Part shown: one piece after another, positions 15,123-24,091 of the stretch
Layout: every line of letters begins with the position of its first letter
How positions within the stretch are numbered: the first letter of the stretch is position 1
Source of the DNA: DASQPA01 sp963757335
GTDB taxonomy: Bacteria > Acidobacteriota > Thermoanaerobaculia > Multivoradales > UBA5704
Reading direction: 5' to 3'
DNA: 64,000 nt
Assembly (NCBI GenBank): GCA_963757335.1
Contig: CAVWRJ010000010.1
Location: forward strand, 124,001 to 188,000
Notes under the pieces: model-generated
Databases searched by the model: none
The model's input: the letters and a program-made list of their open reading frames with translations, nothing else
Told to the model about the DNA's origin: nothing
Made by a program: the position numbers and the translations under genes

Positions 15123-16796
15123 ATGAAACTAGGAACTCTGGCGATTGCCCTCGCCTGGACGGTGGTCGTGGCGCCGGGCGCGGTGGTCGCCCTCGACACG
15201 GTCCAGCCGGTGACGGACGTCCCGCCGATCGATGGCAGCAACCACAATCTGAGCGATCCCCATGCCAACCAGGCGGGGACCGCGGAGAAGCGCTTCCTGC
15301 CCGACACCTACCTGGACCATATGGGCGGCGATCACACGCAATTCCCGGGGCAGGACCGGCCCGGCGAGCGCGACATCTCGAACCACGTGTTCGCGCAGGA
15401 CGCGGCGCCGGAGTTGAATCCGCTGGGCACCAACAACTTCCTGTGGCAGTTCGGCCAGTTCCTGGACCACGATTTCGGGATCACGAACGACGGGTCGCCG
15501 GCCGAGGGGCTCGACATGGGCATCCCGCCGGACGATCCGTTCTACGACCCGGTCCACCGGCCGTTCATGACCATCTCGCGGCAGCAGTACGATCCCACCA
15601 CGGGCATCGCGCCGGGACCCAATCCCCGCCTCTCGATCAACGAACAGACCGGGTGGATCGACGCCTCCCAGGTCTACGGCTTCGGCCAGAACCTGCCGGG
15701 GCCGGGTCAGGGGGGGACGACCCCGGGCGTGCTGCGGGAATTCAAGGGCGGCCGCATGCTCGTCGAGCCCGGCACCAACCTGCTGCCGCGGGTGGCGACG
15801 GTCCTGCCGACCCCACAGTTCCCGGCCACGCTCTTCGTCTGCGGCGACCATTTCCCGCGCTGTAATGAGACGCCGGGCCTGACGATGATGCACACCCTGT
15901 TCGTGCGCGAGCACAACCGGAAGGTGGCCGAATACGCCGCCAAGGATCCCTCCCTGACCGACGAAGAGCTGTTCCAGCTCGGCCGCCGGTGGGTGACGAG
16001 CCTCATCCAGTCGATCACGGTCAACGAGTTCCTCCCGACTCTGACCGGCGAGAAGGTACCGAGATACGACGGGAACAAGCCGTCGGTGAACGGTCGTCTC
16101 GGCATGGAGTTCACGGCGTCGCTCTACCGCCTCGGCCACTCACTGCTCCCCCGCAGCCTGCAGCGCTTCGCGGCCGAAGGCGGGAGGAATCCGTTGACGC
16201 CGCTCAACCTCGGCGCGTCGCTGTTCCAGTCGCCCGCCCTCTACCGGACGTCCGCGGACATGGACGCGGTGGCGCGCGGGTTCCTGCGCCAGCCGCACGA
16301 GAAGCTGGACTGCGTCGTGTCGGACGGCGTGCGCAATACGCTGGTCATCGACGAGCCGGGGTCCTTCGGGACGATCTTCGACCTGCCGACGATCAACATC
16401 ATGCGGGGCCGGGAGCTCGGCCTGCCGAGCTACAACGAGGCCCGCGTCGGCTTCGGCCTGCCGAAGGTCGTGCGCTACTCTCAGGCGTTCGACGTCAAGG
16501 CGGCGAGGCGCCTGAGCTCGATCTACAAGAATGTGGACCAGATCGATCTCTTCGCGGGCGGCATCTGCGAGCGGGCCGCGCACCCGGGATCGGGTCACAC
16601 CGGCCCCCTCATCACCGCTGTCCTCCAGCGGCAGATCCAGGACCTCCGCGCCGCGGACCGCTTCTGGTACCAGAACATCCTGACGAAGGACGAGATCAAG
16701 GAAGTGGAGGGTTACAAGTTCTCGGACGTGATCCTCAACAACACGGGACTGCGGCCGAGCGAGGTCAACCAGAATGCTTTCAAGGTGGTGCACTAG
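15123..16796 (+). CDS. Secreted animal-type haem peroxidase
   Basis: 557 residues with a signal peptide ending near VVAL and an AGGAGG site 9 bases upstream. Family hallmarks: WQFGQFLDHDFG (distal His116), FVREHNRKVA (catalytic Arg of the R-E-H-N motif, about residue 262), and LYRLGHSLLPR (proximal His about residue 339). It belongs to the peroxidasin/cyclooxygenase superfamily, whose bacterial members oxidise halides or small organics outside the cell. Length is normal for a single catalytic domain, with none of the RTX repeats seen in some bacterial homologues. A strong terminator follows. The two flanking paralogous secreted proteins on the opposite strand may be partners. Confidence 0.9.
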   Translation: MKLGTLAIALAWTVVVAPGAVVALDTVQPVTDVPPIDGSNHNLSDPHANQAGTAEKRFLPDTYLDHMGGDHTQFPGQDRPGERDISNHVFAQDAAPELNPLGTNNFLWQFGQFLDHDFGITNDGSPAEGLDMGIPPDDPFYDPVHRPFMTISRQQYDPTTGIAPGPNPRLSINEQTGWIDASQVYGFGQNLPGPGQGGTTPGVLREFKGGRMLVEPGTNLLPRVATVLPTPQFPATLFVCGDHFPRCNETPGLTMMHTLFVREHNRKVAEYAAKDPSLTDEELFQLGRRWVTSLIQSITVNEFLPTLTGEKVPRYDGNKPSVNGRLGMEFTASLYRLGHSLLPRSLQRFAAEGGRNPLTPLNLGASLFQSPALYRTSADMDAVARGFLRQPHEKLDCVVSDGVRNTLVIDEPGSFGTIFDLPTINIMRGRELGLPSYNEARVGFGLPKVVRYSQAFDVKAARRLSSIYKNVDQIDLFAGGICERAAHPGSGHTGPLITAVLQRQIQDLRAADRFWYQNILTKDEIKEVEGYKFSDVILNNTGLRPSEVNQNAFKVVH

Positions 16797-16828
16797 AAGC
16801 ACCTAGAGAAGAGCTGACGAGAACGTCG

Positions 16829-16864
16829 AGGGCCGCCCGCTTTGAAAAGCGGGCGGCCCTTTTG
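16829..16864 (+). terminator. Strong intrinsic terminator after peroxidase
   Basis: GGGCCGCCCGCTT, loop TGAA, AAGCGGGCGGCCC, then TTTT. A 13-bp perfect stem with T-run about 35 bases after the stop. Confidence 0.9.
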
Positions 16865-16891
16865 GCGTCCAGGCGTCCAGCCCCCAGGGGC

Positions 16892-18199
16892 TCACGGGAC
16901 CAGCGTCACGGTGAGGTTCGAGAACCGCCAGCCGATCGGCGGGAAATAGGCGTTGTCGGCGACCCCCGGCAGGCCGAGCTTGAGCACCAGGCCGGTGCCC
17001 GCGTCTTCCAGGTCCAGGTTGAAGATGCCGCCGCTCACGCTGTGGACGAGCTGGCCGTTCTGCGACACCTCGAGGAGCATGCTCTTGCCCACCGTGTCGT
17101 AGCGGATCTTCAGGTGGTAGGCGGCGTTCTCCTGCCAGCCGTAGGTGCCCTTGAGCGACGGCTCGACGACCGGCACCCCGAGGTCGATGTAGGTCCGGCT
17201 GCGGTGGCCGCGGACATGGAAGCCGAAGTAGAGGGTGCGGTCGATCCGCGAGTCGCCGGGCTGGACGAGGGCGACCAGGCTGTCGAAGATCGGCGCGAAG
17301 AGGCCGGTCGCGAGGTCGAATTCGATGGTCGCCGACCCGTAGCGCCGGCCGGGGACGACCGGCAGCGGCACGTCGAGCGCCGACGCCCCTTCGACCGGCG
17401 AGAAGAAGAGGCCGGGCCGGGTGACCGTGACCGTCTCGGTGGCGGGGGTCGGGGTGGGGGTCGACCCGGCGGAGTCGGCGAGCGAGCCGTCGGGGGTGAG
17501 AAAGAGGGTCCGCCGGCCGTCGGTCGAGAGCACCTTGGCATAGGCGAAGAAGGGATCGGCGCAGGAGACCGAGAAGCGGGCATCGGCGATCCGCTCCTGG
17601 CCGAGGATGTGCCAGGTGTCGTCGAACTCGCGGAGCGACCCGGCGGCGACCGTAACGATGGCGTCGCCGGCCACCTGGGTGCCGTCGGTGCGGAAGGCGC
17701 GGACGGTGCAGAGGGTGGCCTTCGGCGCCAGGTTGACGAGGCCGAGGGTCGTGGCGGTCGAGTCGGTGCGCTCGGTCCCCTGGATCTGGGCGGTGCCTCC
17801 GGCGGCGAAGGTCTGCCGCGTCGAGACCGCCGGCGCCTGGACGGTCGAGAGCGGGGCCGCCAGGGGGTCGGAGACCACCAGGCGGGCGGCGACCGAGATC
17901 TGCGGCGCGCCGTCGACCGCGAGGAGGCCGCGGCCGCCGCCCGGCACCAGCCCGGTGAGGACGAGGGTACCGCCGCCGGCGACGGTGAAGGTCTGCGGCG
18001 AGGCGCTGCCGAGAGTGAGGGTGACCTGGCGCGGGACGGCGCCGGTGTTGGCGATGTAGAGGCGGGTGTCGTAGGTCACCCCGGGGGTGCCCCCGGAGCC
18101 GGAGCTGACGGGGACGTAGACGGTCGCCCGGGCAACGGTCGGGAGAATGGCGAGGGCGGCGGCGAGGAGCAGGCTCGGGGCGAGGGGTCTGGCGAGCAA
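16892..18199 (-). CDS. Secreted protein, two-domain beta, paralogue B
   Basis: 435 residues with signal peptide (MLARPLAPSLLLAAALAIL). Same layout as 13389-14774: YDTRLYIANTGAVPRQVTL and GAPQISVAARLVV in the first half, GWRFSNLTVTLVP at the end. A Thr/Pro stretch (STPTPTPATETVT) takes the place of the Gly linker. Sequence identity to paralogue A looks moderate, so the duplication is old. An AGAAGGAGG site precedes the ATG. Its 3' end faces the peroxidase terminator. Function unknown. Confidence 0.65.
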   Translation of the reverse strand: MLARPLAPSLLLAAALAILPTVARATVYVPVSSGSGGTPGVTYDTRLYIANTGAVPRQVTLTLGSASPQTFTVAGGGTLVLTGLVPGGGRGLLAVDGAPQISVAARLVVSDPLAAPLSTVQAPAVSTRQTFAAGGTAQIQGTERTDSTATTLGLVNLAPKATLCTVRAFRTDGTQVAGDAIVTVAAGSLREFDDTWHILGQERIADARFSVSCADPFFAYAKVLSTDGRRTLFLTPDGSLADSAGSTPTPTPATETVTVTRPGLFFSPVEGASALDVPLPVVPGRRYGSATIEFDLATGLFAPIFDSLVALVQPGDSRIDRTLYFGFHVRGHRSRTYIDLGVPVVEPSLKGTYGWQENAAYHLKIRYDTVGKSMLLEVSQNGQLVHSVSGGIFNLDLEDAGTGLVLKLGLPGVADNAYFPPIGWRFSNLTVTLVP

Positions 18200-18345
18200 G
18201 GGAGCCTCCTTCTAAGAACGCTGGTAAGAAAGAAGTTGACCAGCCGTCACGATGGTATGCCGGTCGCGGCCGATTCGGCTACACTACTGCGCCGCCGCGG
18301 TTAAGATTGCCGCCATCCCCAAGACCAGGGAGCTCGAAGAAGAAG

Positions 18346-18831
18346 ATGCCGAACGAGGGACAGGAACCGTCTGCCGTCATCTGGAGCTGGCGCCCGGAGG
18401 ATGACGCCGGGGCGCGCGCGACCGTCGCGAGCATCGCGAGCGCGGCGGCGCGCAAGCGCGGGCTCCTGGGCCTGGTCGTCGGCCTCGCCGCGGCGGCGCT
18501 CCTCCACCACTTCCGCCCTGCCGCGGGGTTCGTCGCCGGCAGCGTCGCCGGTATCGCCATCCTCTTCTTTCTGCTCGCCGTCGCCGCGCCGCTCACCCTC
18601 TACCCCCAGGTCATGGCGCTCCTCGACCGCTTCGGCCATCTCGTGGGCACGGCGGTGACCTGGGTCCTGATGACCGTCCTCTATTACCTCTTTTTTCTCC
18701 CGGTCGGGCTGCTCTTGCGGGCCGGCGGGAAGCTCGGGATCACCACCCGGCCCGATCGCGGCCTCCCCACCTACTGGTCGGCGGCCGACGAGCGCCAGCG
18801 CGCCCCCGCGGCCTACCGGAAGCAGTTCTAG
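18346..18831 (+). CDS. SxtJ-family membrane protein
   Basis: 161 residues from ATG 18346 (MPNEGQEPSAVIW). Three to four hydrophobic helices: GLLGLVVGLAAAALLHH, GFVAGSVAGIAILFFLL and AVTWVLMTVLYYLFFLPVGL. The C-terminal KLGITTRPDRGLPTYW is typical of the SxtJ family, small membrane proteins encoded next to NodU/CmcH carbamoyltransferases in exopolysaccharide and toxin clusters. Here the stop is immediately followed by the carbamoyltransferase ATG, which supports the assignment. The exact role of SxtJ is unknown. Confidence 0.75.
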   Translation: MPNEGQEPSAVIWSWRPEDDAGARATVASIASAAARKRGLLGLVVGLAAAALLHHFRPAAGFVAGSVAGIAILFFLLAVAAPLTLYPQVMALLDRFGHLVGTAVTWVLMTVLYYLFFLPVGLLLRAGGKLGITTRPDRGLPTYWSAADERQRAPAAYRKQF

Positions 18832-20706
18832 ATGAAGCTTTTGGGCGTCAGCTGCTTTTACCACGACTCGGCGGCCTGCCTGATCGACTCTGGGCGGATC
18901 GTCGCCGCGGCCCAGGAGGAGCGCTTCACCCGGATCAAGCACGACGCCGAGTTCCCGGTCAACGCCGTGCGCTACTGCCTGGCCGAGGGCGGGGTGACCG
19001 GCACCGCCGGCTCTGTTGGTTCTGGGGGCGGCCTCGACGGGGTGGTGTTCTACGACAAGCCGCTCCTCAAGTTCCACCGCATCTTAGAGACCTATCTTTC
19101 GGTCGTCCCCCGGGGGCTGCGCTCCTATGTCCAGGCGGTGCCGCTGTGGCTCAAGGACAAGCTGTGGATTCCGCCGCAGATCGAGGAGGCCCTGGAGCGC
19201 TGCGGGGTCACCCACCGGCCGGAGATCTATTTCACCGAGCACCACGAGTCGCACGCCGCCTCCGCTTACTACCCCTCGCCGTTCGACGATGCCGCGATCC
19301 TCACCCTGGACGGGGTGGGCGAGTGGGCGACGACGACCCTCGGGGTGGGCGAGAAGGAGCGGCTGCGGATCGTCGAGGAGATCAAGTTCCCTCACTCGCT
19401 GGGGCTCCTCTATTCGGCCTTCACCTACTTCACGGGCTTCAGGGTCAACTCGGGCGAGTACAAGCTGATGGGCCTCGCTCCCTACGGCACCGGGCGCTAC
19501 AGAGACGTCATCAAGCGCGAGCTGGTCGACATCAAAGAGGACGGGTCGTTCCGGCTCAACATGGACTACTTCGGTTACATGGACGGCCTGGCGATGACGA
19601 ACGGTAAGTTCGCCGACCTCTTCGGCGGGCCGGCGCGGGAGCCGGAGTCGCCGATCTCGAAGCGCGAGATGGACCTCGCCCGCTCGATCCAGGAGGTGAC
19701 CGAGGAGATCGTCTTGAAGTTCGCCCGCCACGCCCGCGAGCTGACCGGCAAGCGCCATCTCTGTCTGGCCGGCGGGGTGGCGCTCAACTGCGTCGCCAAC
19801 GGCGTCCTCCTGCGGGCGGGGATCTTCGACGACCTCTGGATCCAGCCCGCCGCGGGCGACGCCGGCGGGGCGCTCGGGGCGCCGCTCGCCCTCTGGCACA
19901 ACGCCATGGGCAAGCCGCGGACGGTGGCCGCCGCTACACCTGGGAGCCGCGGCCGGGACTCGATGCGCGGCTCCTATCTGGGGCCCGAGTTCAGCCGGGA
20001 GCAGATCCGCGAGTACCTGGAGGCGAAGGGCCTCCCCCACGAGGAGCTCGCCGACGCCGACTGGGCGCCGCGGATCGCCCGGCTGATCGCGGAGGAGAAC
20101 GTCGTCGGCCTCTGCCACGGCCGGATGGAGTTCGGGCCGCGGGCGCTCGGCAACCGTTCGATCGTCGGCGATGCCCGCTCGGCCCGGATGCAATCGGTGA
20201 TGAACCTCAAGATCAAGTACCGGGAGAGCTTCCGGCCGTTCGCCCCCAGCGTTTTGGAAGAGCGGGTGTCCAACTACTTCGAGCTCGACCGCCCGTCCCC
20301 CTATATGCTGCTGGTGGCCGACGTCGTGGAGCGCCGGCGGGTGCCGCGGCAGGGGGACGAGGAGAGCCTGCCGCTCGTCGAGTGGGTCAACCGGCCGCGC
20401 TCGGACGTCCCGGCGATCACCCACGTCGACTACTCGGCCCGCATCCAGACCGTGTCGCGCGAGGACAACCCGCGCTACCACGCCCTGATCTCGGAGTTCG
20501 AGCGGCTGACCGGCTACGGGGTGATCGTCAACACCAGCTTCAACGTCCGCGGCGAGCCGATCGTCTGCACCCCCGAGGACGCCTACCGCTGCTTCATGCG
20601 GACCGAGATGGACTACCTGGTGATCGGGCCGTTCCTGATCGACAAGCGGGCGCAGCCCAGGCCCGAGGGGAACGACGACTGGCGGAGCGAATACAAACTG
20701 GATTAG
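18832..20706 (+). CDS. NodU/CmcH-family carbamoyltransferase
   Basis: 624 residues with no gap after the SxtJ gene. The N-terminal ATPase-like fold begins LLGVSCFYHDSAACLID, with HHESHAASAYYPSPF and LTLDGVGEWATTTLG metal/nucleotide elements. The C-terminal half has GRMEFGPRALGNRSI and NTSFNVRGEPIVCTPEDA, the signature of the family. These enzymes transfer a carbamoyl group from carbamoyl phosphate to a sugar or small-molecule hydroxyl. Cassette context suggests modification of an extracellular polysaccharide. A short low-complexity insert (GTAGSVGSGGG) lies near residue 60. Confidence 0.9.
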   Translation: MKLLGVSCFYHDSAACLIDSGRIVAAAQEERFTRIKHDAEFPVNAVRYCLAEGGVTGTAGSVGSGGGLDGVVFYDKPLLKFHRILETYLSVVPRGLRSYVQAVPLWLKDKLWIPPQIEEALERCGVTHRPEIYFTEHHESHAASAYYPSPFDDAAILTLDGVGEWATTTLGVGEKERLRIVEEIKFPHSLGLLYSAFTYFTGFRVNSGEYKLMGLAPYGTGRYRDVIKRELVDIKEDGSFRLNMDYFGYMDGLAMTNGKFADLFGGPAREPESPISKREMDLARSIQEVTEEIVLKFARHARELTGKRHLCLAGGVALNCVANGVLLRAGIFDDLWIQPAAGDAGGALGAPLALWHNAMGKPRTVAAATPGSRGRDSMRGSYLGPEFSREQIREYLEAKGLPHEELADADWAPRIARLIAEENVVGLCHGRMEFGPRALGNRSIVGDARSARMQSVMNLKIKYRESFRPFAPSVLEERVSNYFELDRPSPYMLLVADVVERRRVPRQGDEESLPLVEWVNRPRSDVPAITHVDYSARIQTVSREDNPRYHALISEFERLTGYGVIVNTSFNVRGEPIVCTPEDAYRCFMRTEMDYLVIGPFLIDKRAQPRPEGNDDWRSEYKLD

Positions 20707-20714
20707 GGTTTTCC

Positions 20715-20900
20715 AGCCCCGGAGGGGCGGCGGTCTGTAGCCTGGGGCGTGAGCCCCAGGTGGGAAAGCAAGACGGATCCAGCCCCGAAGGGGCGGCGGC
20801 AATTCCCGCGGCGTACCTTCGCCCCTTCGGGGCTGGTGTTCCGGGAGCTCCTGACCTGGGGCTGGCGCCCCAGGCTACAGACCGCCGCCCTTTCAGGGCT
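20715..20900. repeat. Nested long inverted repeat
   Basis: Outer arms of about 47 bases (20715-20761 and 20854-20900) pair with few mismatches, and include GTCTGTAGCCTGGGGC. An inner pair (20779-20795 and 20820-20836, CCAGCCCCGAAGGGGCG) forms a second hairpin. No gene fits here. The element separates the carbamoyltransferase from its downstream partner and may act as a processing or attenuation hairpin. The sequence style resembles palindromic repeats I have seen in other GC-rich genomes. Confidence 0.8.
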
Positions 20901-20932
20901 CCAAGAACACAGGAGCAGGGAAGGAGAAAGTT

Positions 20933-21097
20933 ATGCGCAGGATGGGCTACGTGGGCTCCCTCTTGGGACAGATCTGGGACTTCGCCAAGCACAACAAGGT
21001 CTACTGGATCGTCCCCTTCGTCCTGATCCTCGGCCTGGTGATCCTCCTGGTCGTCACCAGCCAGGCGACGGCGCCGTTCATCTATACGCTGTTCTAG
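20933..21097 (+). CDS. DUF5989-family small membrane protein
   Basis: 54 residues, MRRMGYVGSLLGQIWDF then HNKVYWIVPFVLILGLV, with one membrane helix and a short exterior tail. An AAGGAG site lies 7 bases before the ATG. DUF5989 proteins are tiny and characteristically encoded between a carbamoyltransferase and an SGNH hydrolase, exactly as here. Role unknown; possibly a scaffold for the membrane complex. Confidence 0.8.
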   Translation: MRRMGYVGSLLGQIWDFAKHNKVYWIVPFVLILGLVILLVVTSQATAPFIYTLF

Positions 21098-21107
21098 GGA
21101 GCGGTCT

Positions 21108-22295
21108 TTGCCGGCCCGCTCCCGCCTCGCCCGTCTCGGCCTGCTCCTCGCCTCGGTCCTCCTGACCCTGGGGCTGGCCGAGGTGGCGCTGCGGATCGCT
21201 GGGGTCTCCTACCCCAACTTCTATCGCCCCGACCCGGACCTCGGCTGGGCGCTCACCCCGGGGGCCTCGGGATGGTGGAAGAAGGAGGGGCACGCGCTTG
21301 TCCGCATCAACGCCGACGGCCAGCGGGACGCCCAGCACCCCGTCGCCAAGCCCCCCGGCACCTACCGGATCGCCGTCCTCGGCGACTCCTGCACCGAGTC
21401 GCTCCAGGTGCCGGTCGAGGCGACCTTCTGGGCCCGGCTGCCGGCGGAGCTGGCGAGCTGCCCGGCGGGGGGCCGCCCCCCGAAGACCTTCGAGACGCTC
21501 AACTTCGGGGTCTCCGGCTACGGCACGGCCCAGGAGCTCCTCACTCTGCGCACCCGGGTCTTCAAGTACCACCCCGACTTGGTCCTCCTCGCCTTCTATA
21601 CGGGGAACGACGTGCGGAACAACTACCGCCCCTTGGAGCAGGACCCGCTCCGGCCCTACTTCGTCCTCTCCGGGGGAAAGCTGGTGCTCGACGACTCCTT
21701 CCGCACCTCCCCGGGCTACCAGGCGCGGCAGACCGCCGCCGCCCGGCTCCTCTATGCCGCCTTCAACCACTCCGCCCTCCTCCAGGTGGGGAAGATGGCG
21801 AAGAGCGCCTCCGACGGCCTGGTGGGGGCCTACAAGGCGAAGCGGGTGACGACTCAGGTCATCGAGGAGCTGGGGCTCGACAACGCCGTCTACTCCCCGC
21901 CCGGGAACGCCGACTGGCAGGCCGCCTGGGCGGTGACCGAGGCGATGCTCCGCGAGATGGGGGAGGAGGCGCGCGCGCACGGGGCGCGCTTCGCGATCGT
22001 CACGCTCACCGACGGCATCCAGGTCGACCCCGACCTCCAGAAGCGCCAGGCCTTCGCCCGCCAGCTGGGGATCGCCGACCTCTTCTATCCGGACGAGAGG
22101 ATCAGGAAGACCGGCGAGGCCGCCGGCATCCCGGTCTTAAACCTCGCCCCGCCGCTCGCCGACTACGCCGCCCGGACCGGCCGGTTCCTCCACGGCTTTT
22201 CCAATACCAAACCGGGGGAGGGGCACTGGAACGCCCTCGGGCACCGGGAGGCGGCTAAGGTGCTCGGGCGGTGGCTCTGCGGCCTCCTGCCCTGA
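21108..22295 (+). CDS. SGNH/GDSL-family hydrolase, membrane anchored
   Basis: 395 residues, TTG start ten bases after the DUF5989 stop. An N-terminal hydrophobic segment (LGLLLASVLLTLGLAEVAL) anchors or exports it. SGNH blocks are visible: IAVLGDSCTES (nucleophile Ser), NFGVSGYGTAQ (Gly), YTGNDVRNN (Asn) and GHWNALGH (His). Family members in this cassette act as O-acyl or carbohydrate esterases at the cell envelope, probably on the same glycan the carbamoyltransferase modifies. Confidence 0.8.
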   Translation: MPARSRLARLGLLLASVLLTLGLAEVALRIAGVSYPNFYRPDPDLGWALTPGASGWWKKEGHALVRINADGQRDAQHPVAKPPGTYRIAVLGDSCTESLQVPVEATFWARLPAELASCPAGGRPPKTFETLNFGVSGYGTAQELLTLRTRVFKYHPDLVLLAFYTGNDVRNNYRPLEQDPLRPYFVLSGGKLVLDDSFRTSPGYQARQTAAARLLYAAFNHSALLQVGKMAKSASDGLVGAYKAKRVTTQVIEELGLDNAVYSPPGNADWQAAWAVTEAMLREMGEEARAHGARFAIVTLTDGIQVDPDLQKRQAFARQLGIADLFYPDERIRKTGEAAGIPVLNLAPPLADYAARTGRFLHGFSNTKPGEGHWNALGHREAAKVLGRWLCGLLP

Positions 22296-22314
22296 TCCTG
22301 CCCTGACCTGGCCC

Positions 22315-22343
22315 TTGCCGCCGGAGCCCGCTTCGGCCACAAT
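22315..22343 (+). promoter_or_regulatory. Sigma-70-like promoter, possibly leaderless transcript
   Basis: TTGCCG, 17-base spacer, CACAAT. The -10 ends only 8 bases before ATG 22352, so transcription would begin at or next to the start codon. No ribosome-binding site is seen, which is consistent with a leaderless mRNA. Confidence 0.45.
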
Positions 22344-22351
22344 AGGGCGCA

Positions 22352-22828
22352 ATGCGTCGTTTCAGGCCGATCCACGGCATCCTGCTCGTCCTGGCGTTCA
22401 CGGCTGCCGTCGTGGTCGCCCAGATGGCGTACGAGGGGCAGTTCAAGGGGACGGGCTACGAGCTGGTGAAACCGGGGAGCGACGGGCAGGTGAACGTCGA
22501 CCTCTCGGGGATCGGGCCCAAGCAGGTACGCTTCTTCCGCTTCTTGAACCGCGGCAACCAGGAGGTCCGGTTCTTCGTCGGCAAGGATGCGGAAGGGGTC
22601 GTCCAGGTCGCCTTCGACGCCAGCGAGACCTGCGCCAAGACCAAGCGCGGCTTCCACCAGCAGGGGGAGTGGGTGATCTGCAACAAGTGCGACAAGTCCT
22701 TCAAGCTTGCCGAGATCAACGCCGGCGGCGGCGGCTGCAAGCCGGTCCCCCTGGCCCACCAGGTCGACGGCAACCAGCTGCGGATCGCCGAGAACGACGT
22801 CCTCCAGGGCTGGCGGTTGTTCCGCTGA
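22352..22828 (+). CDS. DUF2318-type membrane-anchored metal/redox protein
   Basis: 158 residues. An N-terminal signal-anchor (GILLVLAFTAAVVVAQM) is followed by a domain containing DASETCAKTKRGFHQQG, WVICNKCDKSF and GGGGCKPVPL. This C...GY.Q.G..viC..C...GGC.P pattern matches DUF2318, associated with membrane iron transport or Fe-S handling. One half of the first cysteine motif appears reduced. It acts outside the membrane. It is in the same direction as mglB but has its own promoter. Confidence 0.7.
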   Translation: MRRFRPIHGILLVLAFTAAVVVAQMAYEGQFKGTGYELVKPGSDGQVNVDLSGIGPKQVRFFRFLNRGNQEVRFFVGKDAEGVVQVAFDASETCAKTKRGFHQQGEWVICNKCDKSFKLAEINAGGGGCKPVPLAHQVDGNQLRIAENDVLQGWRLFR

Positions 22829-22878
22829 AGCCGCGAATGCCGGAGAGACCTCCGGGCAAACGCCATAAAATCAAGAGT

Positions 22879-22907
22879 TTGACGGCAACCCCGCTGTGTT
22901 ATATCTT
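22879..22907 (+). promoter_or_regulatory. Sigma-70-like promoter for mglBA
   Basis: TTGACG, 17-base spacer, TATCTT, followed 23 bases later by ATG 22931 with GAAAGGG as ribosome-binding site. Confidence 0.65.
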
Positions 22908-22930
22908 CGCGCGGTCTGGAAAGGGTAGCC

Positions 22931-23422
22931 ATGTCCGCTGACTTCGTGCTCTACGAGGAGGAGTTCCGGCTGTTGCAGGACGCCCTGCGCCGTCTGCGGC
23001 AGGAGGCCAATGCCAAGGCCGTCTTCCTGATCGACAAGAACGGCCAGCAGATCGCCTCGGCCGGCGAGGTCGAGCAGTTCGACACCACCTCGCTCGCCTC
23101 GCTCACCGCCGGCAACGTCGCCGCCACCGATGGTCTGGCCAAGCTCATCGGCGAGCGCGAGTTCTCGGTCTTGTTCCACGAAGGGCAGCAGGACCACATC
23201 CACATCTCGATCGTCGCCAAACGCGCCATCCTGGTCGTCATCTTCGACGACCGCTCCTCGCTCGGCCTCGTCCGGCTGCGGGTGAAGCGCGCCAGTGTCG
23301 ACCTCGAGAAAATTTTCGAGACGATGTTGCAGAAGAGCGAACGCGGGACCGAGGGGCCGACCCACGCCAGCCCCTTCTCCGAGATCACCGACGACGACAT
23401 CGACGCCCTCTTCGGAGAGTGA
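22931..23422 (+). CDS. mglB: MglB-like Roadblock/LC7 protein
   Basis: 163 residues. The Roadblock core is visible: LQDALRRLRQEANAKAVFLI, DKNGQQIASAGEVEQFD and LASLTAGNVAATDGLAKLIG. A C-terminal extension (HASPFSEITDDDIDALFGE) is acidic, as in MglB proteins where the tail regulates MglA. MglB is the GTPase-activating partner of MglA and controls cell polarity and motility in Myxococcus-type bacteria. It lies 70 bases upstream of mglA in the same direction. Confidence 0.85.
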   Translation: MSADFVLYEEEFRLLQDALRRLRQEANAKAVFLIDKNGQQIASAGEVEQFDTTSLASLTAGNVAATDGLAKLIGEREFSVLFHEGQQDHIHISIVAKRAILVVIFDDRSSLGLVRLRVKRASVDLEKIFETMLQKSERGTEGPTHASPFSEITDDDIDALFGE

Positions 23423-23492
23423 CCTCCCGGCTTCATGAGCAGACGGCCGGCCGAGATCGCCGGGCCTCCGCGGTGAGACGAGACATTGAGCC

Positions 23493-24077
23493 ATGACCTT
23501 CATCAACTACGCAAGCAAGGAGATCAACTGCAAGATCGTCTTCTACGGCCCCGGCCTGTGCGGGAAGACGACCAACCTGCAGTACATCTACAACAAGACC
23601 GCCCCGGAATCGAAGGGCAAGATGATCTCGCTTGCGACCGAGGCCGACCGTACCCTGTTCTTCGATTTCCTCCCTCTGGACCTGGGGAGCATCCGCGGTT
23701 TCACCACCCGCTTCCACCTCTACACCGTCCCCGGCCAGGTGTTCTACGACGCCAGCCGCAAGCTGATCTTGAAGGGGGTCGACGGTGTCGTCTTCGTGGC
23801 CGACAGCCAGGACGAGCGGATGGAAGCCAACATCGAGTCGATCCGGAACCTGGAGCAGAACCTTCAGGAGCACGGCTTCGACCTGGCGACGATCCCCTAC
23901 GCCCTGCAGTTCAACAAGCGGGACCTGGGGAACGTCATGCCGGTCGACGTCATGTACCGGACGCTCAACTACAAGCGCGAGCCGACCTTCGAGGCGGTGG
24001 CGACGACGGGGATCGGAGTCTTCGACACCCTGAAGTCGGTCGCCAAGCAGATCCTGATCGAGCTGCGCAAACGTTGA
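23493..24077 (+). CDS. mglA: MglA-like small GTPase
   Basis: 194 residues. P-loop GPGLCGKTT (residues 19-27), switch II region TVPGQVFYDASRKL (the Gly-Gln of MglA), and NKRDLGN for guanine recognition. These match the MglA branch of Ras-like GTPases. With MglB it forms a polarity switch and may direct type IV pilus or gliding machinery; none of that machinery is in this window. The next gene starts 14 bases after the stop. Confidence 0.92.
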   Translation: MTFINYASKEINCKIVFYGPGLCGKTTNLQYIYNKTAPESKGKMISLATEADRTLFFDFLPLDLGSIRGFTTRFHLYTVPGQVFYDASRKLILKGVDGVVFVADSQDERMEANIESIRNLEQNLQEHGFDLATIPYALQFNKRDLGNVMPVDVMYRTLNYKREPTFEAVATTGIGVFDTLKSVAKQILIELRKR

Positions 24078-24091
24078 CCGAGGCAAACTGA

